A DNA stretch of 64,000 bases, taken from assembly GCF_030418315.1 (NCBI RefSeq), contig NZ_JAUHPV010000005.1, positions 1 through 64,000 on the forward strand. Reading direction: 5' to 3'. Origin of the DNA: Demequina zhanjiangensis (GTDB lineage: Bacteria; Actinomycetota; Actinomycetes; Actinomycetales; Demequinaceae). Below are positions 1-12,074 of this stretch, piece after piece. Position numbers and translations under genes: made by a program. Positions within the stretch are counted from its first letter, which is position 1, and each line of letters opens with the position of its first letter. Below the pieces are notes generated by a model. The model was not told the DNA's origin and ran no database searches. It was given only the letters and a program-made list of their open reading frames with translations.

Positions 1-69
1 CACACAGGGCGGCCCTTCGACGTTTCACCCACAATAGATCTACGTACACAGAGAGCAGAGCGGAGCATC

Positions 70-1707
70 ATGTCCGACGAGGAGAAGCCCAACGGCCAGT
101 CGGCCGGCGGCGACGGCGACCGCCAGCGGCCGCGCAAGGAAGGACCTCGTGGCAACTACCGCTCTGGCTCCAACGCCGGCGGCGGTCGTCGCGACGGCGG
201 GTACGGGCAGCGTCGTGACGACGATCGAGGCCCGCGCCGCGAGGGCGGCTACCGGAGCGATCGCGATGAACGTGGCCCGCGTCAGGGTGGTTACCAGGGT
301 GATCGTGGCCCGCGTCGTGAAGGTGGCTACCGCGGTGACCGTGATGACCGTGGTCCCCGTCAGGGTGGTTACCAGGGCGATCGTGGTCCGCGCCGCGATG
401 GTGAGCGTCGCGAGGGTGGCTACCGGGGCGATCGTGATGATCGTGGTCCCCGTCAGGGTGGTTACCAGGGCGATCGTGGCCCGCGCCGCGAGGGTGGCTA
501 CCGCGGTGACCGTGATGACCGTGGTCCCCGTCAGGGTGGTTACCAGGGTGATCGTGGTCCTCGTCGTGACGGTGAGCGCCGTGAAGGTGGCTACGGTCAG
601 CGTCGCGAGGGTGGCTACCGCGGTGACCGTGATGACCGTGGTCCCCGTCAGGGTGGTTACCAGGGTGATCGTGGTCCTCGTCGTGACGGTGAGCGTCGCG
701 AGGGTGGCTACCGGGGCGATCGCGATGACCGTGGTCCCCGTCAGGGTGGTTACCGGGGCGATCGTGACGCTCGTGGTCCCCGTCGGGACGGCGGAGGCTC
801 GCGTTCCGGACGTGGCATGGGTGGACCGCAGGCGGACCGCGATCGTGGTGCGCGCCCTGGCCAGGTCGAACGCGCCGCGCGGCCGCGCCTCGATGTGCCG
901 GACATCCCCGAGGAAGTCACGATCGGTCAGCTCGACCGCGAGGTGCGGGCACGCCTGCGCACCCTCAGCAAGGACAATGCCGAGGACGTCGGCCGCCACC
1001 TTGTGATGGCGGGCCGGCTTCTGGACTACGACCCTGAGACTGCCTACAAGCACGCGCAGGTCGCTGCGCAGCGGGCAGGCCGTGTGGACGTCGTCCGTGA
1101 GGCCGCCGCGCTCACCGCGTATGCGACCGGCAGGTTCGCCGAGGCGCTCCGCGAGCTCCGGACCGTGCGCCGTCTCAACGGCTCCAACGAGCACCTCCCG
1201 CTGATGGCCGATTGCGAGCGAGGGCTCGGGCGTCCCGAACGCGCGCTGGACATCGCTCGTGAGGAAGGTGCGACCGGGCTCTCGCCCGAGGCACAGGTCG
1301 AGCTTCAGATCGTGGTCGCTGGTGCTCGCATGGACCTCGGCGAGTCGGAGGCCGCCCTCGTGCAGCTCGGAAGGCTCCAGCCCGTGGACGACGACCAGCG
1401 TCTCCGCATCCTCGGCGCACGCGCCGAGGTGCTGCGTTCGCTCGGCCGCGCCGACGAGGCCGAGGAGTTAGAGGCTCAGATCCCCGAGCAGGAAGAGCCC
1501 ACCGACCCGTTCATGGATGACATCGTGCTCTACGACACCGCAGAGGTATGGGTCGAGGACGACGAGCCCGAGGACGAGGACTCCGGTCCTGACGCCGCGG
1601 TGGACGCCGATGACACCATCGACGAAGACGACGTGGCCGACGAAGACGACGTGGCCGACGAAGACGACGTGGCCGACGAGAAGCCCACCGATGAGGAGGA
1701 CAAGTGA
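70..1707 (+). CDS. RGG-like repeat protein with TPR-like C-terminal half
   Basis: A 545-residue protein in three parts. Residues about 30-260 are low-complexity Arg/Gly/Asp/Tyr-rich, with five exact copies of [15 protein letters not shown] (plus one variant) alternating with [12 protein letters not shown]. This resembles disordered RGG-type RNA-binding tails. Residues about 275-480 are helical and Ala/Leu/Arg-rich, like tetratricopeptide repeats. The C-terminus is very acidic and holds three tandem DEDDVA units. The ATG at 70 follows a purine-rich GAGCAGAGCGGAG stretch. The stop overlaps the GTG of the next gene, so the two are probably co-transcribed. Proteins of this layout sit upstream of the HAD-tlyA-nadK-recN cluster in many actinobacteria, but the function is not established. 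An RNA-linked role is an inference from composition. Confidence 0.85.
   Translation: MSDEEKPNGQSAGGDGDRQRPRKEGPRGNYRSGSNAGGGRRDGGYGQRRDDDRGPRREGGYRSDRDERGPRQGGYQGDRGPRREGGYRGDRDDRGPRQGGYQGDRGPRRDGERREGGYRGDRDDRGPRQGGYQGDRGPRREGGYRGDRDDRGPRQGGYQGDRGPRRDGERREGGYGQRREGGYRGDRDDRGPRQGGYQGDRGPRRDGERREGGYRGDRDDRGPRQGGYRGDRDARGPRRDGGGSRSGRGMGGPQADRDRGARPGQVERAARPRLDVPDIPEEVTIGQLDREVRARLRTLSKDNAEDVGRHLVMAGRLLDYDPETAYKHAQVAAQRAGRVDVVREAAALTAYATGRFAEALRELRTVRRLNGSNEHLPLMADCERGLGRPERALDIAREEGATGLSPEAQVELQIVVAGARMDLGESEAALVQLGRLQPVDDDQRLRILGARAEVLRSLGRADEAEELEAQIPEQEEPTDPFMDDIVLYDTAEVWVEDDEPEDEDSGPDAAVDADDTIDEDDVADEDDVADEDDVADEKPTDEEDK
190..795 (+). repeat. In-frame tandem coding repeats (RGG-like)
   Basis: Imperfect direct repeats encode alternating [14 protein letters not shown] and [10 protein letters not shown] units, some with a DGERRE insert. 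Repeat lengths are multiples of three and synonymous codons vary between copies, so they are held at protein level. Copy number may vary between strains. Confidence 0.85.
1621..1674 (+). repeat. Three exact 18-bp repeats encoding DEDDVA
   Basis: The unit GACGAAGACGACGTGGCC occurs three times head to tail (1621-1638, 1639-1656, 1657-1674), in frame near the C-terminus of the repeat protein. Perfect identity suggests recent slippage-type expansion. Confidence 0.9.
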
Positions 1708-2717
1708 CGGAAGCACCGATGCTGCTGGGAACCGACAAGCCCCTGCAGGAGGTGCATGACGTCGCTCTCGTCGACCTCGATGGCGTCACGTACCGTGGGC
1801 CCGAGGCGATCCCGAGCGCTCCGCCTGCGCTTGCCGCCGCACGCGAGGCCGGCATGCGCGTCGTGTACGTCACCAACAACGCCAACCGTGCGCCTGAGAC
1901 CGTCGCAGAGCACCTGAGCGAGCTCGGCATGCCGACCACTCGCGATGAGGTCATGACTGCGGCACAGGCAGGCGCCGCACTGCTCGCGACCCTCGTGCCC
2001 GCAGAGGCGAAGGTGCTTGTCGTGGGCGGGCACGGCCTTGTCACCGCCGTGACCGAGCTCGGATTCGAGACGGTCGCCAGCGCCGAGGACGGGCCCGACG
2101 CGGTCATCCAGGGATTCAACCCGGATCTGCGCTGGCGTGACCTTGCCGAGGTCGCCTACGCGGTCCAGGGCGGCGCGGTGCACGTCGCGACGAACCTGGA
2201 CCTGACGATCCCGAACGAGCGCGGTATCGCCCCCGGCAACGGCTCGCTCGTGCAGGCCGTCGTGCAGGCGACTGGCGCGGTCCCGCCTGCGGCAGGCAAG
2301 CCGGAGCCGGCCATGTTCCACCTCGCCGCGGCGAAGGCCGATGCCGAGAACCCGATGATGATCGGCGACCGGCTCGACACCGACCTCAAGGGTGCCCGTG
2401 CGGCGGGCTACCCGGGGCTGCTCGTCCTGACCGGAGTGGACCGTGCGCGTGAGGCGATCCTCGCGACCCCTGACATGCGTCCGTCGTACATTGCTGAGGA
2501 CCTCTCGGGCCTCGCGGAGGCGCACCCCGCGCCGCGTCTCGAGGACGGCTGGTGGTGCTCAGGCGACTCGCGTGCACGGGTGGTCGACGGTGTCCTCCAG
2601 GCTGAGGGGGGCACCCGCATCGACAGGGTTCGTGCCGCATGCTCGGCCGCCTGGTCCACCGTGGATGCAGGAGGTCACATCGACATTGAGGCGCTCCCGA
2701 CTGACGGAGTAGCCTGA
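1704..2717 (+). CDS. HAD-superfamily IIA (NagD-like) phosphatase
   Basis: A 337-residue HAD hydrolase of class IIA. The N-terminal nucleophile motif is [10 protein letters not shown], the second motif is VYVTNNANR, the conserved lysine lies in GKPEP, and the metal-binding acidic motif is MIGDRLDTD followed by GARAAGY. This is the fold of NagD and p-nitrophenyl phosphatases, which dephosphorylate small phosphorylated metabolites; the substrate is not readable. About 60 residues after the HAD core form an extra C-terminal tail. The GTG start at 1704 overlaps the previous stop, which implies translational coupling. Confidence 0.9.
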   Translation: MTEAPMLLGTDKPLQEVHDVALVDLDGVTYRGPEAIPSAPPALAAAREAGMRVVYVTNNANRAPETVAEHLSELGMPTTRDEVMTAAQAGAALLATLVPAEAKVLVVGGHGLVTAVTELGFETVASAEDGPDAVIQGFNPDLRWRDLAEVAYAVQGGAVHVATNLDLTIPNERGIAPGNGSLVQAVVQATGAVPPAAGKPEPAMFHLAAAKADAENPMMIGDRLDTDLKGARAAGYPGLLVLTGVDRAREAILATPDMRPSYIAEDLSGLAEAHPAPRLEDGWWCSGDSRARVVDGVLQAEGGTRIDRVRAACSAAWSTVDAGGHIDIEALPTDGVA

Positions 2718-2721
2718 GCGC

Positions 2722-2892
2722 ATGGCTGACATGAACGATCACCGCGAGCCGCTCGGCGCTGTCGACTACCCGCCCGAGGTGAAGAAGGCGCTGGAATCCG
2801 TGACGGAGATGCCGTCGGACCTTCAGGAGCAGGCAGACTTCTTCGACAAGATCCAGGAGTCCCTCTCCTCGCGCCTGCGCGACGACTCCTGA
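2722..2892 (+). CDS. Small conserved-position hypothetical protein
   Basis: A 56-codon ORF (ATG at 2722, TGA at 2890) starting MADMNDHREPLG and ending SSRLRDDS. It sits 4 bases after the HAD gene and 7 bases before tlyA, in the same direction. The protein is acidic and helical, with no membrane segment and no motif I recognise. The tight packing between two real genes and the sensible amino-acid composition support coding. Short proteins occur at this place next to tlyA in related actinobacteria, but their role is unknown. Confidence 0.7.
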   Translation: MADMNDHREPLGAVDYPPEVKKALESVTEMPSDLQEQADFFDKIQESLSSRLRDDS

Positions 2893-2899
2893 GCGTGCC

Positions 2900-3745
2900 G
2901 TGCGGCTCGACCGCGCGCTGGCGGAGCGTGCCCTGGCGCGGTCCCGCTCGCATGCTCAGGAGCTGATCAGATCGGGGTCCGTCACGGTCGACGGGCACAG
3001 GATCACCAAGCCATCCCACGAGGTGACGGCCGACGCACGCCTGGACGTCGCGGACGGCAGCGACTACGTGTCTCGCGCCGCATACAAGCTCAAGGGCGCT
3101 CTGCAGGTGTGCGAGCCGCTCGGCTTCCCTGTGCGGGGGCTCACCGCGCTGGACGCGGGGGCCTCGACGGGCGGATTCACGCAGACCCTTCTGGAGCATG
3201 GTGCCGCCCACGTGTGGTCTGTGGACGTCGGCCATGGTCAGATCGCGCCGAGCATCGCGTCCGACTCGCGTGTGAGCGTCCGTGAGGGTGTGAACGTGCG
3301 CGACCTCACGTCCACGTCCGAGGGCGCCGGCGTCGATCTTGTGGTCGCCGATCTGTCGTTCATCTCGTTGCGACTCGTGCTTCCTGCGCTTGTCGCGTAC
3401 GCCCGCGAGGGCGCCCAGATGCTGCTGATGGTGAAGCCTCAGTTCGAGGTGGGGCGTGAGCGGCTCGGTGCTGGTGGCGTCGTGACCGACCTCCGCGACA
3501 GGGCCGACGCCGTGGCAGGAGTGCTCGCGGAGGCGCGGCGTCTGGGCCTGGCGGTGAGGCACGTGGCGAGGAGCGGACTGCCTGGTCCGCACGGGAACGT
3601 TGAATTCTTCGTGTGGGTCGGTGGGCCGTGGCAGGCTAGTGGTCAGACGGGGATCGCACCTGACTGGCCGGAGCTTGACGGCGAGCAGGAGGCGGCCGCG
3701 ATCCGCCGCGAGGTCCATGCCTCGCCAGGAACGGAAGGGAAGTGA
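2900..3745 (+). CDS. tlyA: TlyA family rRNA (cytidine-2'-O)-methyltransferase
   Basis: A 281-residue protein. An N-terminal S4 RNA-binding domain (residues 1-60, beginning MRLDRALAERALARSR) is followed by a Rossmann-type SAM methyltransferase with motif ALDAGASTGGF near residues 83-93 and DLSFIS near the middle. TlyA methylates 2'-OH groups of cytidines in 16S and 23S rRNA, and its loss gives capreomycin/viomycin resistance in mycobacteria. GTG start at 2900. The stop overlaps the nadK start, so this is one operon with nadK and recN, the usual actinobacterial order. Confidence 0.93.
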   Translation: MRLDRALAERALARSRSHAQELIRSGSVTVDGHRITKPSHEVTADARLDVADGSDYVSRAAYKLKGALQVCEPLGFPVRGLTALDAGASTGGFTQTLLEHGAAHVWSVDVGHGQIAPSIASDSRVSVREGVNVRDLTSTSEGAGVDLVVADLSFISLRLVLPALVAYAREGAQMLLMVKPQFEVGRERLGAGGVVTDLRDRADAVAGVLAEARRLGLAVRHVARSGLPGPHGNVEFFVWVGGPWQASGQTGIAPDWPELDGEQEAAAIRREVHASPGTEGK

Positions 3746-4620
3746 TGGGCCGCCGCATCCTCATCGTGGCCAACCCGCATCGGGACGACACGCTCGCCGC
3801 TGTGGAGGTGGCTCGCGCCGCGCTGGCCGAATCCGGCGTCGACGCGTGCGCCACGTTCGAGATGAACGACGACGAGCCGATCGAGGCAGCGCTCGTGCTA
3901 GGAGGAGACGGCACGATGCTCCACGCGGCACACCTCACGCGCGATGCAGGCATCCCGCTCCTGGGCGTCAACCTGGGCCATGTCGGATTCCTCGCGGAGC
4001 TCGAGCGGGACGATGTCGCGCACGCGGCTCAGCGGCTCGCGGAGGGCGCCTACCGGATCGAGGAACGCGGCACCGCCGACGTGCGTGTCGTCTCCCCGGA
4101 CGGCACGGTGGAGAGCGGCTGGGCGCTCAATGAGGCCACCATCGAGCGTGCGAATCCGCGCACGATGCTCGAGGTGGTGCTGTCGGTGGACGGTCGTCCC
4201 TTGTCGAGCTTCGGCTGCGATGGGGTCGTCGTGGCGACGGCGACGGGGTCCACGGCCCACGCCTTCTCGGGCGGTGGGCCGGTCCTGTGGCCGAACGTCG
4301 AAGGTCTGCTGCTGGTGCCGCTGGCTGCTCATGCGCTGTTCGCGCGCCCGCTGGTGGTCGGGCCGGATTCCACCTTCACGATCGAGGTGGTGCCCCACTC
4401 GTCGACGGCGGGCCACGTTGTCCTCGACGGGTCGCGCAACATCGAGCTGGTCCCTGGCGGTCGCGTCGAGGTCGCGTACAGCGCCGGCCGCGTGAAGCTC
4501 GCCAGGCTCTCCGATGCGCCGTTCACGGAGCGGCTCGTCCGCAAGTTCCACCTCCCGACTCACGGCTGGCGTGAGGACGGGCGCGTGCGCGCGCCTGGCG
4601 TCGCGGGGGAGGGGCACTAG
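3742..4620 (+). CDS. nadK: NAD kinase
   Basis: ATP- (or polyphosphate-) dependent NAD kinase making NADP, 292 residues, about family length. It shows the GGDGTML motif (residues 54-60), NLGHVGF, NEATIER, and the glycine-rich GSTAHAFSGGGP near the substrate pocket, followed by VLDGSRNIEL. Start could be the GTG at 3742 or the ATG at 3745; both overlap the tlyA stop. recN follows directly after the stop codon. Confidence 0.95.
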   Translation: MMGRRILIVANPHRDDTLAAVEVARAALAESGVDACATFEMNDDEPIEAALVLGGDGTMLHAAHLTRDAGIPLLGVNLGHVGFLAELERDDVAHAAQRLAEGAYRIEERGTADVRVVSPDGTVESGWALNEATIERANPRTMLEVVLSVDGRPLSSFGCDGVVVATATGSTAHAFSGGGPVLWPNVEGLLLVPLAAHALFARPLVVGPDSTFTIEVVPHSSTAGHVVLDGSRNIELVPGGRVEVAYSAGRVKLARLSDAPFTERLVRKFHLPTHGWREDGRVRAPGVAGEGH

Positions 4621-6309
4621 GTGCTTCACGAGCTCTCGATCGAGAACCTCGGTGTCATCGACTCTGCCCGCCTGGAGCTCGGCCCTGGGCTGACAGTCGT
4701 GTCCGGTGAGACCGGTGCGGGCAAGACCATGGTGCTCACGGGCCTGGGGCTGATCCTCGGCTCGAAGGCGGTGCCTGCCACCGTGCGTGTCGGAGCCGAC
4801 TCGGCGCTTGCCGAGGCGATCGTGGACGTCGAACCGGGGTCGTCGCAGGCGGATCGGCTCGAGGACGCGGGAGCCGTGCTGGATGAGGACGGCACCGTCG
4901 TCGTCAGCAGGTCCGTGGGTGCGACCACCAGGTCGCGCACCGTGATCGGTGGCCGGACCGTACCTCAAGCGCTGCTGGCGGAGCTCGCGGCCGAATGGGT
5001 GACCGTGCACGGGCAGGCGGACCAGCAGAGGCTCCGCAGCGCGGCACGCCAGCGGTCCCTGCTGGACGAGTACGCAGGCGCTGACCACGCGTCGTTGCTC
5101 ACGGAGTTCGCCGAGGCGTGGGCGGCGTGGCGAGAGGCCCGCGAGGAGCTGGAGCGCATGGAGTCCGGCGCTGACCGCGCCCGCATGGAAGCAGCGCGCA
5201 TGCGCGACGATCTCGCCGCCATCGACGAGGTGGATCCGCAACCGGGCGAGGACGAGGCGCTCGCCGCAGAGGCCGAGCTCCTTCAGAACTCCGAGGCGGT
5301 CCGGTCAGGGGTCGCGGGCGCGCACGAGGCGATCGACGGTGAGTCAGAGACCACCCTGGTCGTGGCCGTGGAGGCGGCGCGTCGTGCGCTCGGAGAGGCC
5401 GCCCAGCACGACCCGGTGCTCGCCGAGCTCGAGCAGCGTCTCGCTGAGGTGTCGTACACGGCGTCGGACGTCGCGATGGAGCTCTCGTCGTACCTCGACC
5501 GGATGGACGCCGATCCAGCGCGCCTCGATGCCGTGCTCAGCCGGCGGTCGGCGCTCGCCGGTCTCATGCGGCGTGTGGGCACCGACATGGAGGGGCTGCT
5601 CGCGTACCGGCTCCGGGCGGCCGAGACCGTCGCGGAGGACGACGAGTGGGACGAGCGCCTCGAGATCCGGCGGGAGGCGGCCGCACGGGCGGAGACCCTC
5701 GTCCGCGATGTGGCGGCGCGGGTCACCGAGGGACGCGTGGCGGCGTCGGAGAGGCTCGCGGTGGCGGTCAACGCGGAGCTCGCGGGACTCGCGATGCCTG
5801 ACGCGCAGTTCGCTGTGACCGTCGAGCCTGATGAGCTGCGCCATTCGGGCGCCGACGCCGTGACGATGACCCTCGCGGCGCACCCCGGCGCGCCCTCGCG
5901 TCCTGTCGCGGACGCGGCGTCTGGCGGTGAGCTCTCACGCGTGATGCTCGCGATCGAGGTGTCGCTCGCCCGCGGGGCGCATCGTCCGGGGCACACCTTC
6001 GTGTTCGACGAGGTCGACGCGGGTGTCGGCGGCAAGGCGGCGCAGGCCGTGGGCAGGCGCCTGGCGGAGCTCGCGCAGACGCATCAGGTCCTCGTCGTCA
6101 CTCACCTTGCCCAGGTTGCGGCGTTCGCCGACACGCATGTGGTGGTGGCGAAGGCCACCGACGGTGCGATCACCCGATCTCAGGTCGGTCCTGTCGACGG
6201 AGACGCCCGCATCCAGGAGGTCGCGCGCCTCCTGTCGGGTCATGAGGACTCGGACACTGCACGCGCCCACGCGCTTGAGCTGTTGGAGGCTTCCCGCGTG
6301 GCACCATGA
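4621..6309 (+). CDS. recN: DNA repair protein RecN
   Basis: A 562-residue SMC-like ATPase that tethers broken DNA ends for recombinational repair. Walker A is GETGAGKT (residues 29-36), followed by a long coiled-coil middle. The ABC signature is ASGGELSRVMLA (about 434) and Walker B is FVFDEVDAGVGG (about 460). GTG start immediately after the nadK stop; the recN stop overlaps the steA start. No LexA box is visible nearby, so expression probably follows the tlyA-nadK operon. Confidence 0.95.
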   Translation: MLHELSIENLGVIDSARLELGPGLTVVSGETGAGKTMVLTGLGLILGSKAVPATVRVGADSALAEAIVDVEPGSSQADRLEDAGAVLDEDGTVVVSRSVGATTRSRTVIGGRTVPQALLAELAAEWVTVHGQADQQRLRSAARQRSLLDEYAGADHASLLTEFAEAWAAWREAREELERMESGADRARMEAARMRDDLAAIDEVDPQPGEDEALAAEAELLQNSEAVRSGVAGAHEAIDGESETTLVVAVEAARRALGEAAQHDPVLAELEQRLAEVSYTASDVAMELSSYLDRMDADPARLDAVLSRRSALAGLMRRVGTDMEGLLAYRLRAAETVAEDDEWDERLEIRREAAARAETLVRDVAARVTEGRVAASERLAVAVNAELAGLAMPDAQFAVTVEPDELRHSGADAVTMTLAAHPGAPSRPVADAASGGELSRVMLAIEVSLARGAHRPGHTFVFDEVDAGVGGKAAQAVGRRLAELAQTHQVLVVTHLAQVAAFADTHVVVAKATDGAITRSQVGPVDGDARIQEVARLLSGHEDSDTARAHALELLEASRVAP

Positions 6310-7486
6310 GCCACATGACCCCCCTCCGCCGCCGAGATTCCGCCGCTCCTGAGGCAGAGGTCACCGGAACGCTCCGTCTCGAGTCGAGCGTCCGTGTGCT
6401 TCTGCGCAGGCTGCGACCTGGCGATATCGCCGTCATCGATGTCATGGACCTCGACTCCCGCACCGCGGAGGAGATCGTCTCCTCGCGTCCGGCTGCGGTG
6501 GTCAACGCGCAGCGCACGCTCTCGGGCCGCTACCCGGCCGGAGGTGCAGCGGTCCTGGTGAGCGCGGGGATCCCGGTCGTGGACGACGCGGGCAACGCGG
6601 TGATGGCGCTCATGGACGGCACTCGCGCGACGCTTGGCGACGATGGCGTGCTCCGTGCGGGCGATCGGGAGCTCGCGAGCGGCACGCTGCTGACGCCGGA
6701 TAGCGTCGGCGAGGCGCTGGTCTCTGCCGAGGAGGGGTTGCGCGTTCAGCTCACCGCCTTCGCGGCCGACGCCGTGGACCGCGTCGAACGAGAGGCGCCG
6801 ATGCTCCTCGAGTCCAAGGGCCTGCCTGAGGTCGAGGTGGACCTCAAGGATCGCCAGGTCGTCATCGTCGCGCCCGGCTACCAGCATCGTGCGCGTCTCA
6901 AGTCGCTCAGGCCCTACTTGCGCGAGCATCGTCCCGTGATCATCGCGGTGTCCGACGCGGCGGACGCCGTGCTTGAGGGCGCCTACCCGGCCGCGATCGT
7001 GGTGGGCGACGTCGAAGGCGTCTCAGAGCGGGCTCTCACGAAGACGACGAGCATCGTCCTGCATGACCCGACGGGTGGCGACGCGGGCTCGAGCCGTCTC
7101 GACACGCTGGGTCTCGCCCACGCGAAGGTGGAGTCGACGCTGGGGAGCACGGACGTGGCGATCCTGATGGCTCATGCCGCCGGTGCCGCATCGATCGTGA
7201 CGATCGGCGTGCCGGCGGACCTCACGTCGCTCCTCGAGTCCTCGGCTCATGATCATGTCGCAGGTGCAGCGGGCACCTTCCTCGCGCGCCTCCAGGCGGG
7301 GGATCGCCTGATCGACGGCGAGGCCCTGGCGGTGCTGTACCGCCATCGGTATCCGTGGTGGGTCGTGGGCGCACTGCTGTTCTCCGCCGTGCTCGCCCTC
7401 GGGGTGGCGTTCTGGATCACCCCAGGTGGCAGACCGTGGCTGGAGGACGTCTGGCAGACGGTCGGCGGCTGGATCGGGGTGGCGTG

Positions 7487-7487
<1 letters not shown>
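6306..7487 (+). CDS. steA: Cytokinetic ring protein SteA homologue
   Basis: A 393-residue protein. A soluble region carries conserved GDIAVIDVMDLD and AVVNAQRTLSGRYP segments. One predicted transmembrane helix lies near residues 350-372 (WWVVGALLFSAVLALG), followed by a short tail. In Corynebacterium glutamicum SteA and its partner SteB act in septation and cell-wall integrity. The two genes here overlap (TGA inside ATGA at 7485-7490), matching that pair. Assignment rests on family resemblance and on the recN-steA-steB order. Confidence 0.85.
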
Positions 7488-10154
<2,667 letters not shown>

Positions 10155-10157
10155 CCC

Positions 10158-10805
10158 ATGGCGGACGACGGGCCCCTCGTCGACGTCCCCGGTCCTCGCC
10201 CCGTGCTCGCGACCCACGAGCGCTTCCACGGGAAGGTGTGGGACGTCGCGAGCGACGAGGTGGACCTGGGGGAGTCGGGCGTCGTCACGCGCGACTACCT
10301 GCGACACACGGGTGCCGTGGTGATCGTCGCGATGGATGCGCAGGAGCGGGTCTACCTGGTGCGTCAGTATCGGCACCCCGTCGGCACCGAGTGCTGGGAG
10401 CCTCCGGCCGGTCTGCTGGACATGGCGGGGGAGTCCCCCGTCGACGCCGCTCGCCGTGAGCTGGCGGAGGAGACTGACCTCACTGCGGAGACGTGGCACA
10501 CGCTGGTCGACTACTTCCCCTCAGGCGGAGGCACGTCGGAGGCGGTGCGGGTGTTCCTCGCACGTGGCATCGGCGAGGTCCCTGAGGACGAGCGACATGT
10601 TCGCGAGGCCGAGGAACGCGACATGATCGGCGCCTGGGTCTCCCTGGACGACGCGGTGGAGGCGGTGCTGGACGGCCGTGTGCACGCCTCGTCGGCCGTC
10701 GCAGGACTGCTCGCCGCCGACCGTGCGCGGCGGGACGGTTTCGCCTCGCTGCGCGCCGCGGATGCGCCCTGGATGCGTCCGGAGGCGACCCGCCTGGTGC
10801 GGTAG
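10158..10805 (+). CDS. Nudix hydrolase, ADP-ribose pyrophosphatase-like
   Basis: A 215-residue Nudix protein of the ADP-ribose pyrophosphatase type. VYLVRQYRHPV and WEPPAGLLDMAGE lead into the Nudix helix [15 protein letters not shown] (about residues 93-107). The glycine that normally follows REUxEE (EETG) is aspartate here (EETD). The catalytic glutamates are kept, so activity is likely. It begins 3 bases after pyrG and is followed by a hairpin terminator, so it ends the long operon. Substrate is inferred only from family resemblance. Confidence 0.88.
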   Translation: MADDGPLVDVPGPRPVLATHERFHGKVWDVASDEVDLGESGVVTRDYLRHTGAVVIVAMDAQERVYLVRQYRHPVGTECWEPPAGLLDMAGESPVDAARRELAEETDLTAETWHTLVDYFPSGGGTSEAVRVFLARGIGEVPEDERHVREAEERDMIGAWVSLDDAVEAVLDGRVHASSAVAGLLAADRARRDGFASLRAADAPWMRPEATRLVR

Positions 10806-10809
10806 GCGT

Positions 10810-10832
10810 CGTCGGCGGGAGTCTCGCCGACG
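10810..10832. terminator. Convergent hairpin between Nudix gene and ilvA
   Basis: Perfect 8-bp stem CGTCGGCG / CGCCGACG with a 7-base loop, between two converging genes. No U-tract, which is common in high-GC actinobacteria. Confidence 0.6.
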
Positions 10833-10841
10833 TGTGCCGGG

Positions 10842-12074
10842 CTACGAGCTGATGACGTCGGGGGAGAGCCCCGCGAGGCGTAGCGCCTCGAGCACCTCGC
10901 CCTGGTGGTTGGGTCCGCGGGTCTCGACCGAGACCTCGAGCACGGCGTCGTTGATGGTCAGGCCCATGTCGTGCCGGGTGTGGACCACCTCGATCACGTT
11001 CGCGCTGACCTCCGCCAGGATGTCGGCGACGCGCGCGAGCTGGCCCGGCCGGTCCGGCAGTGGGATCCGGAGCGTCATGTAGCGACCGGATGCGACCAGG
11101 CCGTGGGCGATGATCCGCTGCATGAGGAGGGGGTCGATGTTGCCCCCGGACAGGAGCACGACCGTCGGCCCGGTCGGTCGGATATGTCCGCCCAGGATCG
11201 CTGCGACAGGCGCGGCCCCGGCGGGCTCGACGACGAGCTTGGTGCGTTCGAGCACGGTGAGGACCGCCTTGGCAAGGTCGTCCTCCTCGACGGTCACCAC
11301 GTCGTCCACGTATCGCTGCACCAGGGGGAACGTGACGTCGCCGGGACGTACGACCGCGATGCCGTCGGCGATCGTGGAGTGACGCTCGATCGTGACGGGG
11401 TGTCCAGCGGCGAGCGAGGCGGGGAACGCCGCGGTCGCGGCGGCCTGGACGCCGATCACCTTGATGTCGCGACCTGCGCGTGCGCCCGCCTCCTTGAGCG
11501 CCACGGCCATGCCTGCGATGAGCCCGCCGCCTCCGATCGGGACGATCACCGTCTCGACGTCGGGGACATCCTTGAGGATCTCCAGGCCGATCGTGCCCTG
11601 GCCGGCGATGACGTCCGCGTGGTCGAAGGGATGGATCATCATGGCGCCGGTGCGCTTGGCGTGCTCGGCGGCGAGCGCCAGGCACTCCTCGACCGTCGCG
11701 CCGTCGGTGACGACGGTGGCGCCGTAGCCCTTCGTGGCGAGCAGCTTGGGCACGGGTGCGCCGAGCGGCATGAAGATCGTCGCGTCGATGCCGAGCTGCT
11801 GGGCTGCGAAGGCCACTCCTTGCGCGTGATTCCCGGCCGATGCGGCGACGACGCCCCGAGCCTTCTCCTCGTCGGTGAGGCGGGAGAGGCGGTAGGTCGC
11901 GCCGCGCAGCTTGAAGGAGCCCGTCCGCTGGAGGTTCTCGAGCTTCATGTACGTCGGCACGCCGAGCAGGTCGCTCAGGTACGAGGCGTGGTCGACGGGC
12001 GTGTGCTGCGCGACGCCTGTCAGTGCTGCTGCCGCGGCCTCGATATGGCCGAGCGTGACCTCCGACCCGCTCAT
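10842..12074 (-). CDS. ilvA: Threonine ammonia-lyase (deaminase)
   Basis: PLP enzyme converting threonine to 2-oxobutyrate, first step of isoleucine synthesis; 410 residues. The PLP lysine is K55 in GSFKLRGA, SAGNHAQG binds the substrate carboxylate, and GGGGLI cradles the PLP phosphate. A C-terminal ACT-like regulatory domain begins near residue 325 (YMTLRIPLPDRPGQLARV). The single ACT-like domain resembles the shorter, often catabolic form, so biosynthetic versus degradative use is open. The start ATG at 12074 overlaps the ctaA stop. Confidence 0.93.
   Translation of the reverse strand: MSGSEVTLGHIEAAAAALTGVAQHTPVDHASYLSDLLGVPTYMKLENLQRTGSFKLRGATYRLSRLTDEEKARGVVAASAGNHAQGVAFAAQQLGIDATIFMPLGAPVPKLLATKGYGATVVTDGATVEECLALAAEHAKRTGAMMIHPFDHADVIAGQGTIGLEILKDVPDVETVIVPIGGGGLIAGMAVALKEAGARAGRDIKVIGVQAAATAAFPASLAAGHPVTIERHSTIADGIAVVRPGDVTFPLVQRYVDDVVTVEEDDLAKAVLTVLERTKLVVEPAGAAPVAAILGGHIRPTGPTVVLLSGGNIDPLLMQRIIAHGLVASGRYMTLRIPLPDRPGQLARVADILAEVSANVIEVVHTRHDMGLTINDAVLEVSVETRGPNHQGEVLEALRLAGLSPDVISS

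Noticed and set aside
190-795. CRISPR-like regular repeats
   Set aside because: Repeats are in frame, imperfect, without spacers of regular size, and encode RGG-like units.
40-1194. 384-codon antisense frame with Thr/Val-rich repeats
   Set aside because: It is the complement of the RGG-like repeats, so it inherits a repetitive pattern. No RBS and no known family.
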